Part shown: one piece after another, positions 34,481 through 44,187 of the stretch
Layout: every line of letters begins with the position of its first letter
Position numbering within the stretch: the stretch's first letter is position 1
NCBI RefSeq assembly: GCF_026013525.1
Contig: NZ_JAPDRA010000001.1
Coordinates: 845,056-909,055, forward strand
Source of the DNA: Sphingomonas canadensis
Lineage (GTDB): Bacteria > Pseudomonadota > Alphaproteobacteria > Sphingomonadales > Sphingomonadaceae
DNA: 64,000 nucleotides
Direction: 5' to 3'
The notes under the pieces: model-generated
The model's database searches: none
Seen by the model: only the letters and a program-made list of their open reading frames with translations
What the model was told of the DNA's origin: nothing
Program-made: the position numbers and the translations under genes

Positions 34481-36259
34481 ATGACCGCCGCAACCGCTCC
34501 CGCCGCCGCGCCCCGCGCCGACGCGCCTTCGGCCGATCTGTCGCCGCCCGCCGCGGGAAGGCACCGCATCTGGCCGCTCGCGCTGGCGATCGCGCTGATC
34601 CTCACCGCCGCCTGGACGATCAAGGACTGGGCGGTGCTCAGCCGCCTTTGGCTGCCGGACAACGACGATATGGTGCGGCTCCAGCAGGTGCGCGACTGGC
34701 TGGGCGGACAGGGCTTCAACGATCTGATGCAATATCGCTTCGGCCCGCCGGAGGGCGCGTCGATGCACTGGTCGCGGATCGCCGATGCGGCGCTCGCGCT
34801 GCTGCTGCTGGTGCTGACCCCGCTGATCGGCACGCACGCGGCGGAGGTGGCGGCGGTGATCGCCTGGCCGGCGATGCTGTTCTTCGCTTATCTGCTGATC
34901 GTCGCGCGGATGGCGGGGCGGATCGGTGGCGATGGCGCGCGCATCCCCGCGCTGATCCTCGCCGCGCTCGCCTTTCCCACGATCAGCCTGTTCCTTCCGG
35001 GCCGGATCGATCACCATGCGCTGCAGATCGTGCTGCTGGTGCTGCTGGCGGACATGCTGGTGGTGGAGCCCACGCTGCGCCGCGGGCTGGCCGCCGGCGC
35101 CGCCGCCGCGCTCAGCCTGGCGGTGGGGCTGGAGGCCGCGCCCGAGATCGTCGCCGCGGTGGCGGCGATGGGGCTCGCCTGGATCGCGGGCGGCCGCGAA
35201 CAGGACCGGCGCATGCTGGGCTTCGCGCTGGCGCTGGGCGGGGTCACGCTCGCGCTGCTCGCCTTCGCGCGGCCGCATGTCTGGCCCGAGCAATGGTGCG
35301 ACGGATTCACGCCGGCTTCCTCGCGCGGCACGCTGGTGCTGGCCGGCGCGCTGGCGGCGCTCGGGCTGGCGGGCGCGCGGCTCGGCGGGTGGAAGGCACG
35401 TACCGGCGTGGCGGCCGTGCTGGGCACCATTGCCGCGGCGGCGGCGTGGAAGACTTCGGCGGTGTGCGTGGCTGGCCCCTATGGCGCGCTCGATCCCTTC
35501 CTCCAGCAGGTGTGGATGCGCAACGTGAACGAGGCGAGCAGCCTGTTGCGCCAGGACACGTTCGGCACCGCGGTCGCCTATGGCGGACTGATCCTGCCCG
35601 GTGCGGCGCTGGCCGCCTGGATGGCATGGCGCGAGCCGCGGTGGCGGGTGTTCGCGATCTTCCTGGTGCTGGGCGCGCTTGCCAGCGTGGCGCAGGTGCG
35701 GGTGACCTATATCATGGCGGGGATAGCCGTGGTGCCATTCGCCGCGCTGCTGGCGCGCGAGACGACGCTGGTGCGCCGGCTGGCCTTGTGGACGCTGGGC
35801 GCGGGCATCTGCTGGAACCTGATCGCCGCGCAGTTGGACGGCGTGCTCGCCAAGCCGATCGTGATCGCGCGCGCGGTGCAGAAGAATTGCGTGTCTCCAG
35901 ACGGCGTTGCGGTGATCGCCGGATTGCCGCGCGGCACGATCATGGCGCCGCTGGACCTCGATTCCTACCTACTCGCGGCGACGCCGCATCATGTGGTGGG
36001 CAGCCTGTATCACCGCAACAATGCCGGGAACCTGGCGATGTACCGGTTTTTCCTGTCCCCGCCCGATGCCGCGCGGCATCAGGCGCGGGCGGAGGGGATA
36101 AATTATGTCGCGATCTGCGGCGGCCTGCTCCATGAGCCCGGGCTGGAGCGCTATCGCCCCGGCAGCCTGGCCGAACGGCTTCAGTCGGGCGCCCCTGCGC
36201 CGGACTGGCTTGAGCCGGTTGCGACGGACAGCCCGATCCAGCTCTATCGCGTGCGCTGA
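34481..36259 (+). CDS. Polytopic membrane protein, GT-C/STT3-like
   Basis: The protein has 592 residues with about thirteen membrane helices. After the first helix comes WLPDNDDMVRLQQVRDWLGG, with the acidic NDD pair in the first periplasmic loop. It is followed by FGPPEGASMHWSRIADA and later PGRIDHHALQIVLLVLL. This D-x-D-like loop, WSR and DHH series strongly recalls STT3/PglB-like oligosaccharyltransferases and other GT-C enzymes, although overall length is shorter than PglB. The C-terminal 120 residues form a small soluble domain (CVSPDGVAVIAGLPRG). It is divergent from the GT2 gene with 98 bp between starts. Probable role: sugar transfer from a lipid carrier in the periplasm. Confidence 0.72.
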   Translation: MTAATAPAAAPRADAPSADLSPPAAGRHRIWPLALAIALILTAAWTIKDWAVLSRLWLPDNDDMVRLQQVRDWLGGQGFNDLMQYRFGPPEGASMHWSRIADAALALLLLVLTPLIGTHAAEVAAVIAWPAMLFFAYLLIVARMAGRIGGDGARIPALILAALAFPTISLFLPGRIDHHALQIVLLVLLADMLVVEPTLRRGLAAGAAAALSLAVGLEAAPEIVAAVAAMGLAWIAGGREQDRRMLGFALALGGVTLALLAFARPHVWPEQWCDGFTPASSRGTLVLAGALAALGLAGARLGGWKARTGVAAVLGTIAAAAAWKTSAVCVAGPYGALDPFLQQVWMRNVNEASSLLRQDTFGTAVAYGGLILPGAALAAWMAWREPRWRVFAIFLVLGALASVAQVRVTYIMAGIAVVPFAALLARETTLVRRLALWTLGAGICWNLIAAQLDGVLAKPIVIARAVQKNCVSPDGVAVIAGLPRGTIMAPLDLDSYLLAATPHHVVGSLYHRNNAGNLAMYRFFLSPPDAARHQARAEGINYVAICGGLLHEPGLERYRPGSLAERLQSGAPAPDWLEPVATDSPIQLYRVR

Positions 36260-36302
36260 ACGCGGCTTGCGGCGGCCCCGTCCGCTGCCCTAAAGCCGCT
36301 CG

Positions 36303-37997
36303 ATGGACAGGGGCGAAGCGCTGCATTGGTGGCAGACACGATGGTTCGTGGCCGCGGCCGCATTGTTGGCCGTGGTGCCGCTGTTGTGGCCGGATATTCC
36401 GCCGCTGGTCGACCTGCCCGGGCACATGGGGCGCTATCGCGTCCAGCTTGAGCATGCGCAGCACCCGTGGCTGCTCGAATGGTATAATTTCGAGTGGAGC
36501 CTGATCGGCAACCTGGGCGTCGACCTGCTCATCATCCCGCTCGAGAAGATCTTCGGGCTGGAACTGGCGGTGAAGCTGATCGTGATGACGATCCCGCCGC
36601 TGACGGTGATCGGCCTGTTGTGGATCGCGCGGGAGGTGCATGGCCGCATCCCGGCGACGACGCTGTTCGCGCTGCCGCTGGCCTATGCCTTCCCGTTCCA
36701 CTTCGGCTTCGTCAACTTCGCGCTCTCGATGGCGCTGGCGCTCAACGCCTTCGCGCTGTGGCTGCGGCTGGCGCGGCTGGGGCGGCTGCGGCTGCGTGCG
36801 ATCCTGTTCGTGCCGATATCGTTCCTGGTGTGGATCACCCACACCTTCGGCTGGGGGACGCTGGGCGTGCTTGCCTTCTCCGCCGAGCTGATCCGCCAGC
36901 ACGACCTGCGGCGCAAGCCGGGGCGGCCGTGGAACGTGGGGCTGGTCGATTCCTGGGTGGTGCCCTGGTTCTGGGCGGGGATCCACTGCCTGGTGCTGGC
37001 GCCGCCGGCGCTGCTGATGCTCGCGTGGCGCAGCGGCGCGGTCTCGGGCCAGACGACCGATATGTTCAACTGGCGCGCCAAGATGCTGTGGATCACCCAG
37101 GTGTTCCGCGATCGCTGGCAGTTGTTCGACATCGCCAGCGTTGGCGTGCTGTTCCTGCTGCTGTTCAAGGCGGTGCGCGATCCGAATATCCAATATTCGC
37201 GCAACCTGGGCCTGTCGGCGATCTTCCTGCTGCTGGTCTATATCTTCCTGCCGCGCATCGTTTTCGGATCGGCCTATGCCGACATGCGGCTGGTGCCCTT
37301 CCTGATCGCGATCGCGATCGTGGCGATCCGGCCGAAGCCAGGGCTTTCGATCCGCGGCGCGGCGACGGTGGCGATGCTGGGCCTCGCCTTCTATGGCGCG
37401 CGCATCGCGGGCACCACCTGGTCGTTCCTGCTCTACGACCAGGCCTATGATCGCGAGCTGAAGGCGCTGGAGCATCTGCCCGTCGGATCGCGGCTGGTGA
37501 GCTTCGTGGGTGAGACCTGCTACAACGAATGGCGGATGACGCGGCTTCAGCACCTGCCGGGCCTCGCGCTCGAACGGCGGCTGTCCTACACCAACGATCA
37601 ATGGTCGATGCAGGGCGGCCAGTTGATGACGGTGCGCTATCTCTCCGATCGTCCGCGCCGCGACATCGCCCGGCGCTTCATCCACGATCCGTCGCAGATG
37701 GTGACCGACGTGCAGTGCCCGCGCGAATATTGGCGGCCGGTGGCGTGGATGCTGGTCAACATGCCGCGCGACGCCTTCGACTATGTCTGGGTGATTCGCC
37801 CGCCCGCCTATGACCGGCGGCTGGAGCAGGGGCTGATCCCGCTGTGGCGCGGCGAGGACGGCAGCGCGCTGTTCAAGGTCGATCGCGACGTGCCCGCCCC
37901 GGTGCCCACGACGCGCGATCTGCCGCGCCCGCGCCCGCTGAAGGACTTTGCCGAGGACGGCAGCCAGATCGTCAACTCGATGTCGCCGGACTTTTGA
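36303..37997 (+). CDS. Polytopic membrane protein of unknown function, possible GT-C glycosyltransferase
   Basis: The protein has 564 residues with about ten to twelve membrane helices. The first periplasmic loop has PPLVDLPGHMGRYRVQLEHA, and HPWLLEWYNFEWSLIGNLG follows. The remainder has FALPLAYAFPFHFGFVNFAL and a C-terminal soluble domain from about residue 385 (LPVGSRLVSFVGETCYNEWR). No precise family is recognised, but topology and position (43 bp after the preceding GT-C-like gene) suggest a partner in surface-polysaccharide or glycoprotein assembly. The start ATG at 36303 fits the first helix well. Confidence 0.68.
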   Translation: MDRGEALHWWQTRWFVAAAALLAVVPLLWPDIPPLVDLPGHMGRYRVQLEHAQHPWLLEWYNFEWSLIGNLGVDLLIIPLEKIFGLELAVKLIVMTIPPLTVIGLLWIAREVHGRIPATTLFALPLAYAFPFHFGFVNFALSMALALNAFALWLRLARLGRLRLRAILFVPISFLVWITHTFGWGTLGVLAFSAELIRQHDLRRKPGRPWNVGLVDSWVVPWFWAGIHCLVLAPPALLMLAWRSGAVSGQTTDMFNWRAKMLWITQVFRDRWQLFDIASVGVLFLLLFKAVRDPNIQYSRNLGLSAIFLLLVYIFLPRIVFGSAYADMRLVPFLIAIAIVAIRPKPGLSIRGAATVAMLGLAFYGARIAGTTWSFLLYDQAYDRELKALEHLPVGSRLVSFVGETCYNEWRMTRLQHLPGLALERRLSYTNDQWSMQGGQLMTVRYLSDRPRRDIARRFIHDPSQMVTDVQCPREYWRPVAWMLVNMPRDAFDYVWVIRPPAYDRRLEQGLIPLWRGEDGSALFKVDRDVPAPVPTTRDLPRPRPLKDFAEDGSQIVNSMSPDF

Positions 37998-38018
37998 GGG
38001 CCGCCGCGCCGGGACTCG

Positions 38019-39158
38019 TCATCCCCCGCGGCGGAAGGGCATCATCTGCCCCAGGAATTCCTGCTCGTGCGCGACGGCGGCCTTTTCGCGCTCCAGAAAG
38101 TCGGCCACCGCGCGGCGGAAGCCGGGATCGGGCAGCCAGTGCGCGGACCAGGTGGTGACCGGCCGGTATCCGCGCGCCAGCTTGTGTTCGCCCTGCGCCC
38201 CCGCCTCCACGCGGCCCAGCCCGCGTGCGATCGCGGCGTCGATCGCCTGATAATAGCAGAGCTCGAAGTGGAGGAACGGCACCTCCTCGGTGCAGCCCCA
38301 GTATCGGCCGTACAGCGCATCGGCGCCGATCAGGTTCAGCGCCCCCGCGATCGGCTGCCCGTCGCGCTCTGCCAGGATCAGCAGCACGCGATCCCCCATC
38401 GCCTCGCCCAGCATCGAGAAGAAGGATCGCGTCAGATAGGGCCGCCCCCATTTGCGGCCGCCGGTATCCTGATAGAAGTTCCAGAAGGCGTCCCAATGCG
38501 CCTCGGTTATCTCCGCGCCGCTCAGGTGGCGGATGGCCAGCCCCGCCGCCGCCTCGGCGCGCTCGCGGCGGATCGCCTTGCGCTTGCGGCTGGAGAGTGC
38601 GCCCAGGAAATCGTCGAAGCAGCCATAGCCCTGGTTCTGCCAGTGGAACTGGGTGCCCGCGCGCACCAGCCAACCGGCTGCCTCGAACAGCGGTAGCTGC
38701 GCTTCCTCGACGAAGGTGACGTGCGCGGAGGACAGGCCGTTCTGTTCGGTCAGCGTCTCGATCGCGGCGATCAGCGCAGGCGCCATCGCCGGATCGCGCA
38801 GCAGCAGCCGCGGGCCGGGCACGGGGGTGAAGGGCACCGCCACCTGGATCTTGGGATAATAGCGCCCGCCCGCGCGCTGCCATGCGTCGGCCCAGGCATG
38901 GTCGAACACATATTCGCCCTGGCTGTGGCTCTTGGCATAGGCGGGCGCGATCGCGGCGGGCGCGCCATCGGCGCCGTCCACAACGATCGGCAGCGGCTGC
39001 CACCCCGTCTCCGCCGTCGCCGAGCCCGAGCGTTCGAGCGCGGAGAGGAATGCATGGCTGACGAAGGGATCGGCGGTGCCGGCGCAGGCATCCCATCGCG
39101 CTGCCGGAATCGAGCAGACGCCGTCGGCGATTCGGGCGGTTACGGATGACGCGGGCAC
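38019..39158 (-). CDS. GNAT/FemAB-like protein of the COG3146 (DUF482) family
   Basis: A 379-residue cytosolic protein with a double GNAT-like layout. FVSHAFLSALERSGSATAET near the N-terminus and FDHAWADAWQRAGGRYYPKI, then FTPVPGPRLLL and FHWQNQGYGCFDDFLGALSS are the conserved landmarks. The segment SSRKRKAIRRERAEAA is the basic conserved helix. The family is described as peptidogalycan (peptidoglycan-like) biosynthesis acyltransferases, without direct biochemical proof. It is convergent with the membrane-protein gene and upstream of nothing on its own strand within 40 bp except the cystathionine lyase. Confidence 0.88.
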   Translation of the reverse strand: MPASSVTARIADGVCSIPAARWDACAGTADPFVSHAFLSALERSGSATAETGWQPLPIVVDGADGAPAAIAPAYAKSHSQGEYVFDHAWADAWQRAGGRYYPKIQVAVPFTPVPGPRLLLRDPAMAPALIAAIETLTEQNGLSSAHVTFVEEAQLPLFEAAGWLVRAGTQFHWQNQGYGCFDDFLGALSSRKRKAIRRERAEAAAGLAIRHLSGAEITEAHWDAFWNFYQDTGGRKWGRPYLTRSFFSMLGEAMGDRVLLILAERDGQPIAGALNLIGADALYGRYWGCTEEVPFLHFELCYYQAIDAAIARGLGRVEAGAQGEHKLARGYRPVTTWSAHWLPDPGFRRAVADFLEREKAAVAHEQEFLGQMMPFRRGG

Positions 39159-39199
39159 GCGCCGAAGATAGGCGCGCGGTCCGCGTTGCGGAAGAAGCC

Positions 39200-40414
39200 T
39201 CAGCCCGCCGCCGCGCGGAACCTTGCCAGCCCGGATTCCAGATCGGCGATCAGGTCGTCCGTATCCTCCAGCCCGATCTGGAGGCGCACCGCCGGGCCTT
39301 CCGCCTGCCAGCGCGTCGCGGTGCGATAGCGTTCGGGATCGACCGGGATCGCCAGGCTTTCGAACCCGCCCCAGCTATAGCCGATGCCGAAATGCGCCAG
39401 CCCGTCGATCAGCGCGGCCCGCGCGCCCTCGTCCCCGCCGCGCAGCACGAAGGAGAACAGCCCCGATGCGCCGCGGAAATCGCGCGCGAAGATATCGTGC
39501 CCCGGGCAATCGGGCAGCGCGGGGTGGAGCACGCGCGCCACCTCCGGCCGGGTGCGCAGCCATTCGGCGACGCGCAGCGCCGATTCGCCGTGCTGGCGCA
39601 TCCGCACCCCCAGCGTGCGCAGCCCGCGCGATCCCAGCCAGGCGTCGTCGGGGCTGGCGGTCTGGCCGAGCTGGTAGCTGGCGTCGCGCAACGCGGCGTG
39701 GCGGCCGGGCGCGGCGGTCACCGATCCCAGCATCACGTCCGAATGGCCGACGATATATTTGGTGCAGGCAAGGATGGTGTAATCCACTCCCAGCCCGATC
39801 GCGGGGAACAGCAGCGGCGTGGCCCAGGTGTTGTCGAGCAGCGTGACGATGCCGCGCGCCCGCGCGACATCCACGATCGCGGGCACGTCCTGCACCTCGA
39901 AGGTCAGGCTGCCGGGGCTTTCCAGGAAGATCGCCCGGGTGCGCTCGCCCAACATCCCGGCGATGTCCGCGCCAATCAGCGGATCGTAGAAGCGCGTGGC
40001 GATGCCGAAGCGCTTGAGCAGCCCGTTGGCCAGCCCGCGCGTGGGATCATAGACGCTGTCGGGCACCAGCAGCTCGTCGCCGGGCGACAGCACCGCGAGC
40101 AGCGCCGACGCGATCGCCGCCACGCCCGAGGGATAGAGCAGCGTCGCCTCCGCCCCCGGCTCCAGCTCGGTCAGCGCGTCGGCCAGCGCCCATTGCGTGG
40201 GGGTGCCGCGGCGGCCGTAGAACAGCCGGTGGTGCGTGTCCCGCCCGGCGGCGGCGCGCAGTTCGGCGACGTCTTCGTACAGGATGGTCGATGCGCGCCA
40301 CACCGGCGGACTGACGATGCCCTGCGTCCATTCAGGGCGCCGCCCGGCCTCCACGATGCGGGTGGCATCGCCCGGTCCCTTGGACGGGTTCGTGCCCTCG
40401 TCTCCGCCGCTCAT
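39200..40414 (-). CDS. metC: Cystathionine beta-lyase (PLP, Cys/Met metabolism family)
   Basis: A 404-residue fold-type I PLP enzyme. The PLP-binding Lys is in ILACTKYIVGHSDVMLGSV (about residue 205). YGRRGTPTQWALADALTELE and LLYPSGVAAIASALLA, with the Tyr and Arg of the Cys/Met family, precede it. LLDNTWATPLLFPAI carries the conserved Asp that holds the PLP nitrogen. The enzyme cleaves cystathionine to homocysteine, pyruvate and ammonia; gamma-lyase or sulfhydrylase activity cannot be excluded. The ATG at 40414 overlaps the stop of the sulfurtransferase gene upstream on the same strand (TCAT at 40411-40414), linking two sulfur-amino-acid genes. Confidence 0.88.
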   Translation of the reverse strand: MSGGDEGTNPSKGPGDATRIVEAGRRPEWTQGIVSPPVWRASTILYEDVAELRAAAGRDTHHRLFYGRRGTPTQWALADALTELEPGAEATLLYPSGVAAIASALLAVLSPGDELLVPDSVYDPTRGLANGLLKRFGIATRFYDPLIGADIAGMLGERTRAIFLESPGSLTFEVQDVPAIVDVARARGIVTLLDNTWATPLLFPAIGLGVDYTILACTKYIVGHSDVMLGSVTAAPGRHAALRDASYQLGQTASPDDAWLGSRGLRTLGVRMRQHGESALRVAEWLRTRPEVARVLHPALPDCPGHDIFARDFRGASGLFSFVLRGGDEGARAALIDGLAHFGIGYSWGGFESLAIPVDPERYRTATRWQAEGPAVRLQIGLEDTDDLIADLESGLARFRAAAG

Positions 40415-41247
40415 GCGCCGGCCGCCTTGGGCGTATCGGGATGGGCGCCCCATTCGCTCCAGCTTCCGTCGTAGAGCGCGGCCTCATGCCCCAGCAGGTG
40501 CGCGGCGAACACGATCACCGCGGCGGTGACCCCCGAGCCGCAGGTGGCGGCAAGCGGGCGCGCGGGATCGATTCCCGCATCGGCGAATACTGCCGCCAGC
40601 GCGTCGTCGCGCTTCCAGGTGCCGTCCGCCTCGAAGAAGCGGGCATAGTGGAGGTTGCACGATCCCGGGATATGGCCCGATGCCAGCCCCGGGCGGGCCT
40701 CAGCCTCCGTGCCGGTGAAGCGGGCGGGGCCGCGCGCGTCGGCCACCTGCTCGGCGCCGCTCGCGACATTGGCGAGCATGTCCGCCAGCGTCCGCACGCC
40801 CGCAGGCGCCCGGCGCGGCGTGAAGTGGCGCGGGCGCGGGATGTCCAGGTCGGCGGTCACCGGCCGGCCCTCCGCGCGCCATTTCTGCATGCCGCCGTCA
40901 AGGATCGCGACATCGGGCGTGCCATAGCGGGTGAGGACCCACCATGCCCGCGCCGCGGTGTGCATCGGGCTGTTGTCGTAGAGCAGGATGCGCATCCCGT
41001 CGCCGGCGCCCAGCTTCGCCATGCGGCTGGCGACCAGCTCGGGCGGGGGCAGCATCGCCGGGCGGGGGTCGGCCGCGTCGACGAAGGTCGAGAGCGACAG
41101 GAACTGCGCGCCGGGGATATGCCCCTGCGCGAATTCCGCCGCCGCGTCGCGCCCATGCTCGGGCAGGAAGGCGGTGGCGTCGATCAGCGCCAGATCGCGC
41201 GCGCCCAGCGCATCCGCCAGCCATTCGGTGGAAACCAGTGCGTCCAT
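40411..41247 (-). CDS. sseA: 3-mercaptopyruvate sulfurtransferase
   Basis: A 278-residue tandem rhodanese. The first domain (VSTEWLADALGARDLALIDA) is inactive. The second carries the active-site loop PLAATCGSGVTAAVIVF (Cys about residue 240). The CGSGVTA loop distinguishes mercaptopyruvate sulfurtransferases from thiosulfate rhodaneses (CRKGVT). It moves sulfane sulfur from 3-mercaptopyruvate to thiols or cyanide. The ATG at 41247 gives the standard N-terminus. The gene heads an operon with metC. Confidence 0.92.
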   Translation of the reverse strand: MDALVSTEWLADALGARDLALIDATAFLPEHGRDAAAEFAQGHIPGAQFLSLSTFVDAADPRPAMLPPPELVASRMAKLGAGDGMRILLYDNSPMHTAARAWWVLTRYGTPDVAILDGGMQKWRAEGRPVTADLDIPRPRHFTPRRAPAGVRTLADMLANVASGAEQVADARGPARFTGTEAEARPGLASGHIPGSCNLHYARFFEADGTWKRDDALAAVFADAGIDPARPLAATCGSGVTAAVIVFAAHLLGHEAALYDGSWSEWGAHPDTPKAAGA

Positions 41248-41301
41248 GGCCCGTGTTCTTAGGACTCGCGGCGCTTTGCAGCAACGCGATACAGCCACTA
41301 G

Positions 41302-41757
41302 ATGGAGGCCATGGAACCCAGGCACCTTGGCCAGCAATCGCCGCTCCCCGCATCGCCCGAGGCGGCGGTGCTCGATTACGTCCCCAATCCGCGCGCGGGC
41401 ACGCGATATCTGGTGCGCTTCGCCGCGCCGGAGTTCACCTCGCTCTGCCCGGTCACCGGGGCGCCCGATTTCGCGCATCTGGTGATCGATTATGTGCCGC
41501 GCGCGACGATCGTCGAATCCAAGTCGCTCAAGTTGTTCCTGGCCAGCTTCCGCAATCACGGCGCCTTTCACGAGGATGTGACGGTGGGCATCGGCCAGCG
41601 GCTGTTCGACGAAATGGCGCCGGAGTGGCTGCGTATCGGCGGATATTGGTATCCGCGCGGCGGCATCCCGATCGACGTGTTCTGGCAATCGGGCGAACCG
41701 CCCGAGGGCGTGTGGGTGCCCGCGCAGGATGTTCCCGGATATCGCGGCCGCGGCTGA
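41302..41757 (+). CDS. queF: preQ1 synthase, NADPH-dependent nitrile reductase (short type)
   Basis: A 151-residue, single-domain QueF. The nucleophilic Cys is in [19 protein letters not shown], and [20 protein letters not shown] is the QueF motif with Glu and Lys binding preQ0. It reduces 7-cyano-7-deazaguanine to preQ1 for queuosine in tRNA. Two in-frame ATGs (41302, 41311) precede the conserved sequence; either is possible. No preQ1 riboswitch is visible upstream, and other que genes are not in the window. It is divergent from the sseA-metC operon. Confidence 0.95.
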   Translation: MEAMEPRHLGQQSPLPASPEAAVLDYVPNPRAGTRYLVRFAAPEFTSLCPVTGAPDFAHLVIDYVPRATIVESKSLKLFLASFRNHGAFHEDVTVGIGQRLFDEMAPEWLRIGGYWYPRGGIPIDVFWQSGEPPEGVWVPAQDVPGYRGRG

Positions 41758-41793
41758 TCGCGCGATTTACATCAGGCCGCCGTCAATGTACGT

Positions 41794-41808
41794 TGTTGCA
41801 TTGCAGCA
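41794..41808. promoter_or_regulatory. Imperfect dyad TGTTGCATTGCAGCA upstream of the GT4/GH130 pair
   Basis: Twelve of fifteen positions are symmetric (TGYTGCAWTGCARCA). The form is similar to the TGC-rich dyads bound by PhaR-type regulators in Alphaproteobacteria. It lies 86 bp before the glycosyltransferase start. It could equally be an unrelated operator. Confidence 0.35.
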
Positions 41809-41893
41809 TAGTTGAACCAAATCAGGGACGGGGAGTTGGGAAGGCTGACGGGCTTAAGTGCCTGCACCAACTGGTCTTTGTAAAGGACGAGGG

Positions 41894-44164
41894 ATGGCGC
41901 CGAACGATTCGACCGCATTGCGGCATATCGCCCTTATCGGCAACTTCCTGCCGCGCAAATGCGGCATCGCGACCTATACCACGGACACGCATGCCGCGCT
42001 GAAGGCGCGTTTCCCGGATCTTCGCGTCGATGTCTATGCGATGGACGATCATCCGGGCCGTTACGATTATCCGCCTGAGGTGACCCGCGCGATCCCGCAG
42101 AACGAACGTTCCGCCTATGTGGAGGCTGCGCGCGCGATCGAGGAGAGCGGCGCCCAGGCGCTGTGGGTCCAGCATGAATATGGCATCTTCGGCGGGGCAG
42201 CCGGCGAGATGCTGATCGCGCTGCTCGACCGGCTGACGATCCCGGTGATCGCGACGCTGCACACCGTGCTCGAACGGCCCAGCGCCGATGAGCGGCGGGT
42301 GATGGAGCAGCTCCTGCGCCGTTCCGCGCGCGTGATCGTGATGGCCGAGCGCGGGCGCGAGATACTGCGGCGCGTCCATGGTGTGGGCGATCGCCTGGTC
42401 CGCATGATCCCGCACGGCGTACCCGATCGCGCGCTGGCCGATCCCGAGACGCGCAAGCCGCGCTTCGGCTGGCAGGGGCGCGAGGTGGTGCTGACCTTTG
42501 GCCTGCTGGCCCCCAACAAGGGCATCGAGACGATGATCGCGGCGATGCCGGAGATCGTCGCGGCGCGGCCCCAGGCGCTGTACGTGGTGCTGGGCGCCAC
42601 GCATCCCAATCTGGTGGCGCATGAGGGCGAGGCCTATCGCGACCGGCTGAAGGCGCTGGCGGCGGAGAAGGGGGTGGGCGATCACGTCCGCTTCGTCGAC
42701 GCCTTTGTCGAGCAGGAGGAACTGCTCGACTATCTCCAGGCCGCCGACATCTATGCCACGCCCTATACCAATCCGGCGCAGATCACCTCGGGCACGCTTT
42801 CCTATGCCGTGGGCGTGGGCAAGCCCGTGGTCTCCACCCCCTATGTCCATGCCGCCGAGATACTGGCGGACGATCATGGCGTGCTCGTCGGCTTCGGCGA
42901 CGTGGACGGTTTCGCCAAGGCGATCGTGCGGCTGCTGAGCGATCCGGCCGAACGGGCGCTGATTTCCGGACGCGCCTATGCCCGCGGGCGCACCATGTTG
43001 TGGCCGCGGCTGGCCGAATCGGCGGCGGCGGAGCTGTGCGCCGTGCTGGGCCATCGCGCCCCGCCCCGCATCGCCCGATCCAGCGCCGAGATCGCGCCGC
43101 TGGCGCCTGATTTCACCGCGGTCGAGCGGATGAGCGATTCCACCGGCATGCTCCAGCATTCGCACTATTCGGTGCCCGACCGGCATCACGGATATTGCAT
43201 CGACGACAACGCCCGCGCGCTGATCCTGATGTGCCGCATGCCCGATGTGGACCCGGTGGTGCGCGACAGATGGACCAGCGTTTACGCCGGCTTCGTCCAG
43301 TTCGCCTGGAACCGCGAGCTGCGCCGTTTCCGCAATTTCATGAATTTCGACCGGAGCTGGAACGAGGCCGCGGGATCGGAGGATTCGAACGGCCGCGCGA
43401 TCTGGGCGCTGGGCGTCACCGCGCGCGACGCGCATGCCCAGAAGCATCGCGACTGGGCGGCTTCGATGTTCGATACCACCGCTTCGATCGCGCTGGAGCT
43501 GGGCAGCCCGCGCGCGCATGCCTTCGCGATGCTGGGCGCCGCGGCGATGGCCCAGGCGCATCCCGGCCATGCGCTGTCGCTCAACATCCTCACCCGCTTT
43601 GGCGAGGAGCTGATCGCGCTGCTCGATTCGGCGCGGCGGCCCGAATGGAGCTGGTTCGAGATCGTCCTGGCCTATGACAATGCGCGCCTGCCGGAGGCGC
43701 TGTTGCGCGCGGGCATGATCCTGGACCGGCCCGATTTCGTCGCGGTCGGGCTCGAAACGCTGGAGTGGATCGGCGCGCGCCAGACCTCGCCGGAGGGCCG
43801 CTTCCGCGCGGTGGGTACGGAGAGCTTCGGCCGCCCCTATGCCGATCCCATGCCGTTCGACCAGCAGCCGCTGGAAGCGCAGGCGTCGATCGATGCGTGC
43901 GAGGCCGCCCATGCCGCGACCGGCGATGCGCGCTGGATAGACGAGGCGATGCGCGCATATCGCTGGTATCTGGGCCACAACGACCTGGATCTGCCGCTGG
44001 CGAGCGCGCAGGACGGCGGCTGTTTCGACGGCCTGATGCCCACCGGTTTGAACCGCAACCAGGGCGCCGAATCGATTCTGGCACTCCAGCTTGCGAATTG
44101 CGCCATTTCGGCTCTTTCAAAGGCGCGGCAAATCGTGGCAACACCCCGGATAGCCTTGGCATAG
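41894..44164 (+). CDS. GT4 glycosyltransferase fused to an alpha/alpha-toroid domain
   Basis: A 756-residue, two-domain protein. Residues 1-370 form a GT-B glycosyltransferase of family 4: IALIGNFLPRKCGIATYTTD, then LTFGLLAPNKGIETMIAAMP, and the donor-site stretch ITSGTLSYAVGVGKPVVSTP with AAEIL. The C-terminal 370 residues, from FTAVERMSDSTGMLQHSHYS, PDRHHGYCIDDNARALIL, look like an (alpha/alpha)6 barrel as in glycoside-hydrolase toroids (SEDSNGRAIWALGV, ASIDACEAAHAATGD). The gene begins at ATG 41894 after AGGACGAGGG. A GH130 gene follows after 23 bp. The pair probably makes or recycles a mannose-type glycan; this is inference from family membership. Confidence 0.85.
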   Translation: MAPNDSTALRHIALIGNFLPRKCGIATYTTDTHAALKARFPDLRVDVYAMDDHPGRYDYPPEVTRAIPQNERSAYVEAARAIEESGAQALWVQHEYGIFGGAAGEMLIALLDRLTIPVIATLHTVLERPSADERRVMEQLLRRSARVIVMAERGREILRRVHGVGDRLVRMIPHGVPDRALADPETRKPRFGWQGREVVLTFGLLAPNKGIETMIAAMPEIVAARPQALYVVLGATHPNLVAHEGEAYRDRLKALAAEKGVGDHVRFVDAFVEQEELLDYLQAADIYATPYTNPAQITSGTLSYAVGVGKPVVSTPYVHAAEILADDHGVLVGFGDVDGFAKAIVRLLSDPAERALISGRAYARGRTMLWPRLAESAAAELCAVLGHRAPPRIARSSAEIAPLAPDFTAVERMSDSTGMLQHSHYSVPDRHHGYCIDDNARALILMCRMPDVDPVVRDRWTSVYAGFVQFAWNRELRRFRNFMNFDRSWNEAAGSEDSNGRAIWALGVTARDAHAQKHRDWAASMFDTTASIALELGSPRAHAFAMLGAAAMAQAHPGHALSLNILTRFGEELIALLDSARRPEWSWFEIVLAYDNARLPEALLRAGMILDRPDFVAVGLETLEWIGARQTSPEGRFRAVGTESFGRPYADPMPFDQQPLEAQASIDACEAAHAATGDARWIDEAMRAYRWYLGHNDLDLPLASAQDGGCFDGLMPTGLNRNQGAESILALQLANCAISALSKARQIVATPRIALA

Positions 44165-44187
44165 CGGCCGATTTCCCAGGGGGGTGA

